Source: Pseudalkalibacillus sp045920555
GTDB taxonomy: Bacteria; Bacillota; Bacilli; Bacillales; Fictibacillaceae
Assembly (NCBI RefSeq): GCF_045920555.1
Contig: NZ_CP174509.1
Span: 3,658,001 to 3,722,000 of the forward strand
Length of the DNA: 64,000 nucleotides
Direction of reading: 5' to 3'
In this document: positions 42,006 to 50,729 of the stretch, piece after piece
How the letters are laid out: each line of letters begins with the position of its first letter
Numbering within the stretch: position 1 is the first letter of the stretch
Notes under the pieces: model-generated
Seen by the model: the letters and a program-made list of their open reading frames with translations, nothing else
What the model was told of the DNA's origin: nothing
Database searches by the model: none
Made by a program: the position numbers and the translations under genes

Positions 42006-42027
42006 AAATTAGGAATGATTCCGATTT
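42006..42027 (-). promoter_or_regulatory. Zur operator of znuCB-zur
   Basis: Minus strand AAATCGGAATCATTCCTAAT followed by TT: a near-palindrome centred at 42016 that matches the Bacillus Zur box pattern AAATCGTAATNATTACGATT at most positions. It is 35 bases before the znuC ATG. Confidence 0.8.
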
Positions 42028-42133
42028 ACTTTAATAAGTATATCTCAAATAAATCATTTGTAAAGAGACGCGCTCAATATAAAAAACTCCGCAACTTGAG
42101 CTGAACTTAGTTTCGCTTACACTTTCTTTATAC

Positions 42134-42162
42134 AAAAAAGAGGCTGATATTATTCAGCCTCT
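42134..42162 (-). terminator. Terminator of the transglycosylase gene
   Basis: AGAGGCTGA/TCAGCCTCT stem with a T6 tail on the minus strand, seven bases after the stop. Confidence 0.92.
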
Positions 42163-42168
42163 CCATAA

Positions 42169-42894
42169 TTAACGATCTGTAACTGCTATAAGTTCTTGTT
42201 CTTTCGCTTTTTGTTGAATTTCTTCAGCATACCAGCTATTCGCATGGCCTTTTTCTTGAAGGTACTTTTCCATCCCATATATGCCTCGGTGATAAGCTGT
42301 CAGGGCTTTATCCCAATCATCATATTTAGCATCCAAATAATCTAGATAGACTATGGCTAGCTGGATGGAATAGTAAGGGTCGAATAACTGCTCTTTACTT
42401 TTGTATTCCAGCCCCGCCATTTCTGAAATCCATGGTGCTGTGTTTTCCATGAACTGAGCCATACCGTAAGCGCGGCCATATTTCGTTTGGGGTCCTACTG
42501 CTTTTGGATCAAATTGATTACCTGTTTCTATGCGTAAAAGTTCATATACGATGTAAGGATCGATATCCTTCTTTATTGATTCCCGGACGAGAAAACGTCC
42601 CCACTCTTCCTTGAACCTTCCATCACTTTCTTTTGCAAATTGTTTTGCAAGCTTTCTGGATTCCATCATCATTTTATAACCGCTTATATTCGGTTTGCCG
42701 TCTTGATATTTTTGTTTATAAAAGGTAACCATTTGCTTGAAGTCATTTCCTGCTTCGAGCATTTGGGATTGTTGTTTTTCTTTCTTCAAATCATGTTTCA
42801 ATTCGCGGTTTTCAAAAAAGGTATATGAAGACGCAAGGACCAGCGTAAATATGATTGCTGAAATGATATATAACTTACGTTTGTTTTTAAACAT
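42169..42894 (-). CDS. Membrane-anchored SLT-type lytic transglycosylase
   Basis: 241 residues. N-terminal membrane anchor (8-26), a charged helical stalk (30-95), then a goose-type lysozyme/SLT domain with catalytic E123 (ELLRIETGNQFDP), YGRAYGMAQFMENTAPW and AIVYLDYL...DKALTAYHRG. Cleaves glycan strands to 1,6-anhydromuropeptides outside the membrane. Similar small SLT proteins are present in B. subtilis (YjbJ/CwlQ type). Divergent from znuC? No: same strand, upstream of the znu operon but separated by its own terminator. Confidence 0.88.
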   Translation of the reverse strand: MFKNKRKLYIISAIIFTLVLASSYTFFENRELKHDLKKEKQQSQMLEAGNDFKQMVTFYKQKYQDGKPNISGYKMMMESRKLAKQFAKESDGRFKEEWGRFLVRESIKKDIDPYIVYELLRIETGNQFDPKAVGPQTKYGRAYGMAQFMENTAPWISEMAGLEYKSKEQLFDPYYSIQLAIVYLDYLDAKYDDWDKALTAYHRGIYGMEKYLQEKGHANSWYAEEIQQKAKEQELIAVTDR

Positions 42895-43004
42895 TAAAAC
42901 ACCTCACTGATTTAGGTATTTAGACACACGTCTTTCATCATAGATGATGTAAGTGAGCAAAACAAGCAGTCGAGGTGTTTTATCCATCATTTTACAATTA
43001 AACC

Positions 43005-43874
43005 TTAATGGATTGGGGACTTGAACTTCGCCCCTTTTGTTTCTTGCGTATTCATGATCGTTATGAAGGCTTGTTTATCGATATCGTAAACAATATTTTT
43101 AAGCTTCGTTACTTCAAGCCTTGTGATAACAGCATAGATCACTTCTTTCTGGGCATCGGTATATCCACCCTTCCCCATCAGTTTCGTCGTTCCTCGTCCC
43201 AATCGGTCTAGTATAGCACTTGAGATTTCCTCATAATGGTCTGATACAATAAGAACGGCTTTTGTTTCATCAAGCCCCTGGATGACGGTGTCGATTGTCT
43301 TGTATGCGATATAGTATGTAAGAATGGAATACATCGCACGTTCTGGCCCGAATACGAATCCTGCCCACGCGAAAACAAAAATGTTTAAAAACATGACAAT
43401 TTCGCCAATAGAGAAAGGAATTCTTTTTGTGATCAGGATTGAAAAAATCTCCGTACCGTCCAAAGATCCTCCATGACGGATGACAAGCCCTACGCCAACA
43501 CCTAAGGTCAATCCCCCGAATACAGTCGCAAGAATCAGTTCTGTAGTAAATGGCTCAAAGTGATGAAATTGCGTCTCGAATATCGCTAAAAATACAATCC
43601 CTACCAGTGAAGAAATTGCAAACGTCTTCCCGATCTGTTTATATCCTGAAAACATGAAAGGGATATTCAAAACGATCACTAGTATAGCAAAATTAAGTGG
43701 AGTGATGTAATCCAAAATCAAAGATATCCCGATGATCCCTCCATCGATGATTTGATTCGGTATCAGAAACAGCTCAATCGAGACTGCTGCAAGACCCGCT
43801 CCTAAAATAATCATCGTGAATCGGTAAATTAAATGTGGAATGCTTTCTTTTTTATGCTGTTTAATTGTTTCCAT
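43005..43874 (-). CDS. yqfU: YitT family membrane protein (YqfU)
   Basis: 289 residues. Five to six membrane segments in the first 200 residues (GGIIGISLILDYIT, RHGGSLDGTEIFSILI typical of YitT) and a C-terminal DUF2179 domain (GRGTTKLMGKGGYTDAQKEVIYAVITR), predicted cytosolic and ferredoxin-like. Function unknown. In B. subtilis yqfU lies next to yqfT and zur, as approximately here. Confidence 0.9.
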   Translation of the reverse strand: METIKQHKKESIPHLIYRFTMIILGAGLAAVSIELFLIPNQIIDGGIIGISLILDYITPLNFAILVIVLNIPFMFSGYKQIGKTFAISSLVGIVFLAIFETQFHHFEPFTTELILATVFGGLTLGVGVGLVIRHGGSLDGTEIFSILITKRIPFSIGEIVMFLNIFVFAWAGFVFGPERAMYSILTYYIAYKTIDTVIQGLDETKAVLIVSDHYEEISSAILDRLGRGTTKLMGKGGYTDAQKEVIYAVITRLEVTKLKNIVYDIDKQAFITIMNTQETKGAKFKSPIH

Positions 43875-43932
43875 GGTTCACTCCTCATAAATCCATTTCT
43901 TGTGCAAATCGGAATAATTATATCATGAATAC

Positions 43933-43960
43933 TTGAAAGTCCTGAAATTTTCGCTATAAT
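43933..43960 (+). promoter_or_regulatory. Sigma-A promoter of the NCS2 permease
   Basis: TTGAAA, 16 bases, TATAAT. No purine-riboswitch-like sequence is visible in the 67 bases before the start codon. Confidence 0.75.
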
Positions 43961-44026
43961 TAACAAACGTGACATCTTGTTCTGTCATGGGTGGGAGAGG
44001 GATCATTTTAGAAAGAAAGGTTATTG

Positions 44027-45301
44027 ATGAAACAACTTATTGAAAATTGGTTCCGATTATCTGATCACGGCACAACGATGCAGAAGGAACTGATAGCGGG
44101 GATCACCTCCTTTTTCACGATAAGTTATATCATTATCGTCAATCCGTTAATTCTAGCTGATGCTGGAATCCCATACTATGGCGCTTTAATTGCAACCATT
44201 TTAGTCAGTATCATTTCTTGTATTTTCATTGGAATATACGCAAATGCGCCGATCATATTATCTCCAGGTATGGGTGTTAATGCCTTTTTCACCTATACGA
44301 TTGTTCAAGGTATGGGATTGACCTGGCAAGAAGGACTTGGGGCAGTAGTGATGGCAGGAATACTTTTTTGTATTGCAGCTTTTACACCGATCAAGTCGTT
44401 ATTATCTCGTTCTGTACCGGAATCGCTTAAGCATGGCATTACGGTAGGTATCGGTTTGTTCCTAGCATTCATCGGCTTACAGAAAGCTGGTATCGTAGAA
44501 AAGAGTCCGGATACTTTCGTTAAACTTGGCGATTTGAGTGAACCATCAACATTGTTGGCCCTTGTAGGGTTCTTGATCTGCTTGACGTTGTTTGTGAAAA
44601 AAGTAAAGGGAGGCTTCATACTCTCAGTCATTTTCATAACACTGTTGGCTTATATCTTTGGTCATACACCTGCGCCAAGAGAAATGAGTGAAGAATCTGC
44701 ATTGATACTTTTCAGTGCTGATCTATCCAGTTGGATGACAGCGAATTTCTGGATTGCCTCATTCTCGTTAGCACTCATATTGATTGTTGAAAATATGGGG
44801 TTGTTGCATGGCATGTTGCCTGATACATCCAAATTCGATCGTTCCTTCCAATCGAGTGCTTTTTCCAGTGTGGTGTCTGGATTTTTCGGGACAAGCCCTA
44901 CGATTTCAACAGCTGAAAGTGCTTCAGGGATCGCTGAAGGCGGACGGACAGGATTGACAGCGGTCATTGCCGGATTGTTATTCATACTATCAATATTCAT
45001 CATACCCGTCCTTACAGGTATACCAGATGCCGCAATTGCCCCGATTCTCATCATAATTGGAGGGGTGATGATGCAATCGATCCAACATATTCCGCTTGAT
45101 GACTTTACGGAAAGTTTTCCGGCATTTATGATCATCGCATTGATCCCGTTAACTTATAGCATCGTTGATGGTCTTGCATTCGGGTTCATCGTCTACCCAA
45201 TCATCAAAATAGCGGTTGGACAATTTAATCAAGTGCCAAGAACCATGTATGTGATGGCTTCATTGTTCATATTGAATTTTGTATTCCATTTTTATATGTA
45301 A
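44027..45301 (+). CDS. NCS2/AzgA-type purine permease
   Basis: 424 residues, 12-14 membrane segments. AzgA-like hallmarks: KELIAGITSFFTISYIIIVN near the N terminus, SPGMGVNAFFTYT, and FGTSPTISTAESASGIAEGGRTG, the substrate-site region. Likely hypoxanthine, guanine or adenine uptake with proton coupling, as in PbuG/PbuO; which base is not readable. The ATG at 44027 is preferred to the TTG at 44024 (GAAAGG six bases upstream). It stands alone between a sigma-A promoter and a clear terminator. Not part of the B. subtilis gene order here. Confidence 0.9.
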   Translation: MKQLIENWFRLSDHGTTMQKELIAGITSFFTISYIIIVNPLILADAGIPYYGALIATILVSIISCIFIGIYANAPIILSPGMGVNAFFTYTIVQGMGLTWQEGLGAVVMAGILFCIAAFTPIKSLLSRSVPESLKHGITVGIGLFLAFIGLQKAGIVEKSPDTFVKLGDLSEPSTLLALVGFLICLTLFVKKVKGGFILSVIFITLLAYIFGHTPAPREMSEESALILFSADLSSWMTANFWIASFSLALILIVENMGLLHGMLPDTSKFDRSFQSSAFSSVVSGFFGTSPTISTAESASGIAEGGRTGLTAVIAGLLFILSIFIIPVLTGIPDAAIAPILIIIGGVMMQSIQHIPLDDFTESFPAFMIIALIPLTYSIVDGLAFGFIVYPIIKIAVGQFNQVPRTMYVMASLFILNFVFHFYM

Positions 45302-45310
45302 TTATATGAA

Positions 45311-45344
45311 TAAAAGAACAGCTGATCTTTCAGCTGTTCTTTTA
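45311..45344 (+). terminator. Terminator of the NCS2 permease
   Basis: TAAAAGAACAGCTG/CAGCTGTTCTTTTA, six-base loop. Confidence 0.92.
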
Positions 45345-45370
45345 TGATAGGATCTGTTATACTTCATCGT

Positions 45371-45696
45371 TGTTATTTGGGAAATTCACTCCATTTCCGC
45401 GGGCTGAAGAAAAGCAGAAGCGACCCGCTTAGTCACTTAGGTCCCTGGAAAACTGACGAGGAGGCTCGAACCAAACAAAGACTTGGTTCTGCGTGGGCTC
45501 ACACAAAAGGTGTAAATCAATGTGTCGACCACCGCAGGAAGTTTGAACTGAACCAAGTGACTGGTTGCTGAGCTGGACATCACTTCTCTGCATACTCGCA
45601 GCGGGGTCTCGCCTGGTACGCTTTTCCTGCAGGAGTATCACGATTTTCGCTAAAAGTGATTTTCTAACAAGAAATCAACATTAACCTTTAACACCT
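45371..45696 (-). repeat. Intergenic repeat element R4 (with internal insert)
   Basis: Minus strand: block A (GGTGTTAAAGGTTAATGTTG) whose TAA is the kinase stop, TTTTAGCGAAAATCGTGATA, CTCCTGCAGG, then about 130 extra bases with nested hairpins (GAACCAA/TTGGTTC), then the ~85-base segment shared with R1 (CCTCCTCG, CAGTTTTCCAG, GCGGGTCGCTTC) and AATGGAGTGAATTTCC. It covers nearly all of 45345-45680, where no gene is supported. Confidence 0.8.
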
Positions 45697-47102
45697 TCAG
45701 ATAAAAAAGGCAAACGGAATTTGATCGTCGTTCCTTCACCAAGTTTACTGATGATATTAAATGTGCCGCCATGTTCTTCAATTATTTTTTTACATAAAGG
45801 TATGCCAATGCCGTTCCCTTTTTCTTTCGTAGTGAAGAAAGGTTTCCCGAGCTGCTCTAGGACACTTTGCTCCATGCCTGGCCCTTGGTCCTTGAAAGTA
45901 ATCTCATAATAATTCCTCGTTGCTTTTCCTTGCAAATGGATTTGGCGATTATTTTGCTTATCATTGTATGCTTCTATGGAATTTCGGAGTAGATTCAGAA
46001 CTACCTGCTTGATCATTGATTCATTGACCATAGTATAGCCGTACACCTCTTCCACATCCCATTCAAAGACGAGATTATGTAACAAGCATTCTGATTGAAT
46101 GATGTGGATCAGAGATTTGATGATAAGATCAGGTCTCTGTTTTTGCTTTTGCATCTTCCGTCTGGAAACAGACAAGAAATCTTCGATGATTTCATTCATT
46201 CGGGCTAATTCTGACAAAACGGTATCGTAATACTTGCTGAAATCTTTCGTTACAGCTGATAATTGAATGAACCCTTGGATCACTGACAAGGGATTCCGCA
46301 ATTCATGTGCCACCCCTGCTGCAAGATGAGATACCGACTCCATTTGCTTTTTGTACATTAATAGATTTTCAAATCGTTGTTGATGTGATCGATCATATAG
46401 CAAGAAACGGATGCTTTTATCAGAATCAAAATACATCCCTTTTACCTGGTATAAGCAATCATCCTCGTAATAAAACCGTTCGTTTACAATCTTCGTGTTC
46501 CGGATTTCACTAGTCATTTGACGCATTTGTGATAAGAGGGGATGCTCATAATCCAGTTGGAGGAGGTTTTGTCCTATCAACTGATTGACGGAGTCCAAAT
46601 CGACAAACAATTTCATACGTTCGTTACAACAATCAATCTTATTGTCTGCTGTGATTGTCAAGATTCCGATTTCTAATTCACGAAACATGAATTTACGGAA
46701 TTCATACTCTTTTTCATATTTTTCTTTATAATCGTGATCGACCAGTTCATTCTTGGTCTTTGAATCTTCGAGCACTTTTCCGAGAAGTACGATTTCATCA
46801 TCGACCATTTTCCCAAGATACTTGATTTTAATCTTCTCCTCATTTAAATAATGGTTGAAAATCTTTTCAGAAGCATTCTTTGGGGTGAGCTTTTCAATGA
46901 AACCATAAACAGCTGGCTGGTCTTCTTTTAAGAATAAATTATAGAAATTTGTTTGTCTTTCACTCAAAATCGACTCCTGAGCTATACGATTGGATTCTAT
47001 GATCGAGCCATTCGGCTTGATTAGCAAGTAAATGTCGTCCGTTAGATCATTCATAATATGTTGAAAGGCTGCAAAAGTGTTGTCAGATTGACAAAATTGC
47101 AT
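45681..47102 (-). CDS. PAS-domain sensor histidine kinase (sporulation-kinase type)
   Basis: 473 residues, cytoplasmic (no membrane segment). Two PAS-like regions (about 15-110 and 140-240), then HisKA with phospho-acceptor H266 (AAGVAHELRNPLSVIQGF), and a HATPase_c domain with N box LLRNSIEAYND, DQGPGMEQ, FFTTKEKGNGIGI and GEGTTIKFRLP. The architecture and H box resemble the Kin kinases that feed the Spo0A phosphorelay. No response regulator is adjacent (orphan kinase), which fits that idea. The last few residues (EGVKG) and the stop are encoded by repeat R4. Confidence 0.85.
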   Translation of the reverse strand: MQFCQSDNTFAAFQHIMNDLTDDIYLLIKPNGSIIESNRIAQESILSERQTNFYNLFLKEDQPAVYGFIEKLTPKNASEKIFNHYLNEEKIKIKYLGKMVDDEIVLLGKVLEDSKTKNELVDHDYKEKYEKEYEFRKFMFRELEIGILTITADNKIDCCNERMKLFVDLDSVNQLIGQNLLQLDYEHPLLSQMRQMTSEIRNTKIVNERFYYEDDCLYQVKGMYFDSDKSIRFLLYDRSHQQRFENLLMYKKQMESVSHLAAGVAHELRNPLSVIQGFIQLSAVTKDFSKYYDTVLSELARMNEIIEDFLSVSRRKMQKQKQRPDLIIKSLIHIIQSECLLHNLVFEWDVEEVYGYTMVNESMIKQVVLNLLRNSIEAYNDKQNNRQIHLQGKATRNYYEITFKDQGPGMEQSVLEQLGKPFFTTKEKGNGIGIPLCKKIIEEHGGTFNIISKLGEGTTIKFRLPFLSEGVKG

Positions 47103-47309
47103 AGCACGCCCCCACTTATAATTGACATGGTATATACATTATACTAAATAACCCTTCCAATACCTAGTGCAACAACCAATAAATCCCTAGACATATATCG
47201 CTAAAAAACAACAAACTCAGGCATGATTTTCATCTTCTATGCTTTATGTTCATACAAGCACATAAATTCAGCCCGCCTCATACATTATGCAAAGAGGAGG
47301 GGAACGGGG

Positions 47310-47567
47310 ATGAATCCTTTTCTACAACAAATGATCAACCACAAACTCAACAATCTGTCCGCAGAGGAATTGACTGCACTGGCCTCACAATATAATATCC
47401 AATTGACAGATACCCAAGCAGTGCAGATCATCCGTATTCTTAGACAGGAAAAAATCGATGTTGCAGATCTACAACAAAGAGATAGAATCATCAGACAAAT
47501 TGAAGCTGTTGTTGGTCCACATACTGCCCAGACCGTCAAGGTAATGTTTCAGTCGATCATCCGATGA
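47310..47567 (+). CDS. yqfT: DUF2624 protein (YqfT)
   Basis: 85 residues, soluble and helical (MNPFLQQMINHKLNNLSAEE ... IIRILRQEKIDVADLQQRDR). Characteristic of the small YqfT family; function unknown. ATG 47310 has GAGGAGGGGAACGGGG upstream; the frame extends further up without a site. Convergent with nfo. Confidence 0.88.
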   Translation: MNPFLQQMINHKLNNLSAEELTALASQYNIQLTDTQAVQIIRILRQEKIDVADLQQRDRIIRQIEAVVGPHTAQTVKVMFQSIIR

Positions 47568-47583
47568 ACATATGGTAATCAGA

Positions 47584-47656
47584 AAAGCTGACCCCTAAAT
47601 GGTCTGGCACCTCCTTTCTGAAATTGGAGGCCCAGACATAACTTTCAGGGTCAGCT
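47584..47656. terminator. Compound bidirectional hairpin between yqfT and nfo
   Basis: Nested stems: outer AGCTGACCC/GGGTCAGCT, middle GTCTGG/CCAGAC, inner CCTCC/GGAGG. Tails are moderately T-rich on both sides. Same architecture as 53877-53950. Confidence 0.8.
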
Positions 47657-47698
47657 CTTGTTTATAGTCGAGTGTAATAATGTTAGAAATGATCAACC

Positions 47699-48598
47699 CT
47701 ATGCTTGTACGATTTTTTCTAATAATTGATCATCGTACTTTTTCCCGTGGAGCATCTCGATTTCAAATTTATATGGAGGTTTCTTGTTTTTCTTGTCTCC
47801 ATTCACTGCTACATAAGGTGTTTCAAGGATTTTAGGAATATCCTCTAACTGGGAATGGTGTACGACATAATTCAAAGTATCAAATCCGATTTTTCCAAAT
47901 CCGATATTTTCATGACGGTCCTTACAAGCACCGCATTCGTTCTTACTGTCATTGATGTGGAGGACTTTTAATCGATCCAGCCCGATGATTTTATCAAACT
48001 CATTCAAAACACCGTCAAAGTCGTTGATCAAATCATAACCCGCGTCATGAGTATGACAAGTATCAAAACATACTGAGAGCTTTTCATTATGAGTGACACC
48101 ATCTATGATCGCAGCTAGTTCTTCAAACGTTCTACCGCATTCAGACCCTTTTCCTGCCATAGTTTCTAATGCAATCTGGACATCTTGTTCAGGAGTTATA
48201 ACTTCATTCAAACCCTCAATGATTTTTTGAATACCTGCTTCCGCACCTGCTCCCACATGTGCACCAGGGTGGAGAACGATTTGTTTTGCCCCTATTGCTT
48301 CTGTTCTTTCAATTTCGGATCTTAAGAAGTCTACCCCTAATCGGAATGTCTGCGGTTTGGATGTATTCCCGATGTTGATGATATAAGGAGCGTGAACGAC
48401 AATCTCCTCGATTCCGTTCTCTCTCATATGAGCGACGCCATTCTCGATATTAAGCTCTTCAATTGCTTTACGGCGCGTGTTCTGAGGAGCGCCAGTATAT
48501 ATCATGAAGGTGTTGCCTCCATACGAAACCGCTTCTTCACTTGCCCCTAATAACATCTTTTTTCCACTCATTGAAACATGAGATCCTAATTTAAGCAT
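47699..48598 (-). CDS. nfo: Endonuclease IV (Nfo/YqfS)
   Basis: 299 residues. AP endonuclease 2 TIM barrel with metal ligands in IVLHPGAHVGAG, IALETMAGKGSECG, VCFDTCHTHDAGYD, LHINDSKNECGACKDRHENIG. Repairs abasic sites; in B. subtilis it is a sigma-G spore DNA repair gene. ATG 48598 with GAGGGGG upstream is preferred over a long Arg/Lys-rich extension that overlaps cshB. Follows cshB by 13 bases. Confidence 0.95.
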   Translation of the reverse strand: MLKLGSHVSMSGKKMLLGASEEAVSYGGNTFMIYTGAPQNTRRKAIEELNIENGVAHMRENGIEEIVVHAPYIINIGNTSKPQTFRLGVDFLRSEIERTEAIGAKQIVLHPGAHVGAGAEAGIQKIIEGLNEVITPEQDVQIALETMAGKGSECGRTFEELAAIIDGVTHNEKLSVCFDTCHTHDAGYDLINDFDGVLNEFDKIIGLDRLKVLHINDSKNECGACKDRHENIGFGKIGFDTLNYVVHHSQLEDIPKILETPYVAVNGDKKNKKPPYKFEIEMLHGKKYDDQLLEKIVQA

Positions 48599-48611
48599 GT
48601 TAATTCCCCCT

Positions 48612-49886
48612 CTATTTATTTCTCTTACGGTTATACTGTTTCTTCTTCTCCTGAAATTTCTTCTTATACCCCGGTTTAACTTTCTTAGGTTTTGGCATGA
48701 TGAACTCATTCGGATCTTTAGCTTTCTTTTTTTGGCGTGACCGTTGGACATTCACGTTCACCCATTCCTCATCTTTAAGATCCTTATGCTCGAAGGAAAT
48801 CCCTTTCTTTTCAAGCTTTTCGAGTTTCTCAATTTCATCACGCTCATATAAGACCGCTGCAATTCCACTCATCCCAGCACGTCCTGTACGTCCAGACCGA
48901 TGGATATAGTAATCGAGGTCGGTTGGAATTTGATAATGGATGATATGGCTTACACCCTCTACATCGATTCCTCTAGCTGCTAAATCGGTTGCGACCAGGT
49001 ATTGACATTCAGCATTTGCAACACGTTTCATGACATGCTTTCGCGTACGTGGAGGAAGATCCCCGTGAAGCCGATCGACATTCAATCCTTCTTGAATCAT
49101 GGTATCTGCCACTTCATCAGCATCCTTTTTCGTATTAGCAAAAATGATTGCCAAAAATGGATTGAATTTTTTTGCAATATCAATCGTCAATTGGATACGA
49201 TCACGGTGTCTTACAGGAACCGCAATATGTTCGATTTCGGCAGGTGTGGTTTCTTCGGGTTTAACATGAACATACTTAGGGTTATTCATATATTTGCGTA
49301 AAAACGGGTTTAAATTTTCAGGGATAGTTGCTGAAAACACCATCATTTGCAAGTCATGCGCCATTCTCGAAGCAATCTGGTCGACATCCTCAATAAAGCC
49401 CATATCGAGCATTTGATCAGCTTCATCGACAACAAGCATATCAGCATTGAAAATCGATATGCCTTCTTCAATAACAAGATCCTTGATACGACCAGGTGTG
49501 CCTACAATCATGTGCGGTTCATTTTTCAATTGATCGACCATTCGTTTACGATCTGTACCGCCTACCACTGTCTTTACGTTAATGGGGGAATTTTCAACCA
49601 GTTTTAAGGCCTCATTATATACTTGTCTCGCAAGTTCCCTTGTAGGTGCTGTAATGACAGCCTGAACTTTCTGGGTTTCAGGGTCGATTTTCTCTAAAAT
49701 TGGCAGCAAGAAGGCAAGCGTCTTACCGGAGCCTGTCTGTGACTGACCGATGACATCATTCCCTTTGATGATGCTTGGTATGAGGCGTTCCTGGATTTCA
49801 GTCGGACGATCGAAGTTCTTCTTTCTTAATGCCTCAAATAAAAACGGTTTTAATTGGAATCGTTGTTCAAACACATTATTTTTCAT
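48612..49886 (-). CDS. cshB: DEAD-box RNA helicase CshB
   Basis: 424 residues. Q motif (FLFEALRKKNFDRPTEIQ), motif I SQTGSGKT, PTRELA, GTPGR, DEAD (VVDEADQML), SAT, and HRSGRTGRAG of motif VI. C-terminal tail very basic (Lys/Arg, from about residue 380), for RNA binding. CshB (YqfR) is a cold-linked helicase in the RNA degradosome network. ATG 49886 chosen for GAAGGTGAT upstream. Confidence 0.95.
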   Translation of the reverse strand: MKNNVFEQRFQLKPFLFEALRKKNFDRPTEIQERLIPSIIKGNDVIGQSQTGSGKTLAFLLPILEKIDPETQKVQAVITAPTRELARQVYNEALKLVENSPINVKTVVGGTDRKRMVDQLKNEPHMIVGTPGRIKDLVIEEGISIFNADMLVVDEADQMLDMGFIEDVDQIASRMAHDLQMMVFSATIPENLNPFLRKYMNNPKYVHVKPEETTPAEIEHIAVPVRHRDRIQLTIDIAKKFNPFLAIIFANTKKDADEVADTMIQEGLNVDRLHGDLPPRTRKHVMKRVANAECQYLVATDLAARGIDVEGVSHIIHYQIPTDLDYYIHRSGRTGRAGMSGIAAVLYERDEIEKLEKLEKKGISFEHKDLKDEEWVNVNVQRSRQKKKAKDPNEFIMPKPKKVKPGYKKKFQEKKKQYNRKRNK

Positions 49887-50078
49887 TTCTAATATCACCT
49901 TCAAATGTATTTCCCACTTTAAGTATTATAGAGGATAGGAGAAAAAATCTCCATGTTTTTGGGGATATACCCATTCTTTTGTTGGATGGACACCATTCAT
50001 CCGAATTTCGCATATCTTGTTTATCAGAATAACCAATTTTCTGTAATGTTATCGAGAGTAGGAGAAAGGAGCATCTTA

Positions 50079-50648
50079 ATGTACCGTATGCCTCCCGGAT
50101 ATGGACCCTATGGTATTGGGCCAATGTCGCCATTCGGACAAATGATGCCATTTAGAGGGGGATTTCCCGCTGCGCGATCTGCCGGTTTTTTGACTCGGTT
50201 TCTTTCACCCAACCCAGGCGGTGGACTCAATCTCATAAGTATGGTTGAAAATGCACAAAAAGTGATGAAAATGGCTGATACTTTACGACCTTTAATCCAG
50301 CAATATGGTCCGATGGTGAAGAACATACCGTCTATGCTTGAATTATTAAAAGAATACCAAAATTACTCTTCTGATTCTAATTCGACAGAAGAAAAGGACG
50401 AAGATAAAAAAGAAGAAATCAAAAATGCCGATGACAAAAAGAAAAAATTGTCTACCATCGTGAAAAAGAAGAAATCCTCTGCTGATAAAAAGAAGTCTTC
50501 AACTACCGCTAAAAAGACATCTACACCAGTTAGCAGCAGGAAGCCTTCCGTGAAACCGACTAAGAAAAAAACCATTCCAAAAGTGACGCATGCTAAACCA
50601 GTACCCCAACCAATTAAACGGGATTCAGTTCCTAAACTCTATATATAG
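50079..50648 (+). CDS. yqfQ: YqfQ/VrrA-family protein
   Basis: 189 residues. N-terminal Gly/Pro/Met-rich segment (MYRMPPGYGPYGIGPMSPFG), a short central hydrophobic helix region and a long Lys/Ser/Thr-rich low-complexity tail (residues 105-175). The family includes B. anthracis VrrA, whose tandem repeats vary between strains, and B. subtilis YqfQ, a spore-associated protein. Precedes ispH as in B. subtilis. AAAGGAG upstream of the ATG. Confidence 0.88.
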   Translation: MYRMPPGYGPYGIGPMSPFGQMMPFRGGFPAARSAGFLTRFLSPNPGGGLNLISMVENAQKVMKMADTLRPLIQQYGPMVKNIPSMLELLKEYQNYSSDSNSTEEKDEDKKEEIKNADDKKKKLSTIVKKKKSSADKKKSSTTAKKTSTPVSSRKPSVKPTKKKTIPKVTHAKPVPQPIKRDSVPKLYI

Positions 50649-50673
50649 ACGGTATTTATTTGTCAACGGTATC

Positions 50674-50722
50674 GGTCCTCCTTTATAATAAAACGAGAAG
50701 CGTTTGTTATTAAAGGAGGACC
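50674..50722 (+). promoter_or_regulatory. Hairpin that buries the ispH ribosome binding site
   Basis: Left arm GGTCCTCCTTTA (50674-50685), right arm TAAAGGAGGACC (50711-50722), perfect 12 pairs with AAAC/GTTT inside. The right arm contains the ispH Shine-Dalgarno AAAGGAGG, and the following TTTTC could also make it a terminator of yqfQ. Confidence 0.75.
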
Positions 50723-50729
50723 TTTTCAT

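Noticed and set aside
43875..44026. Purine riboswitch before the NCS2 permease
   Set aside because: No purine-aptamer core or terminator/antiterminator; a plain sigma-A promoter explains the gap.
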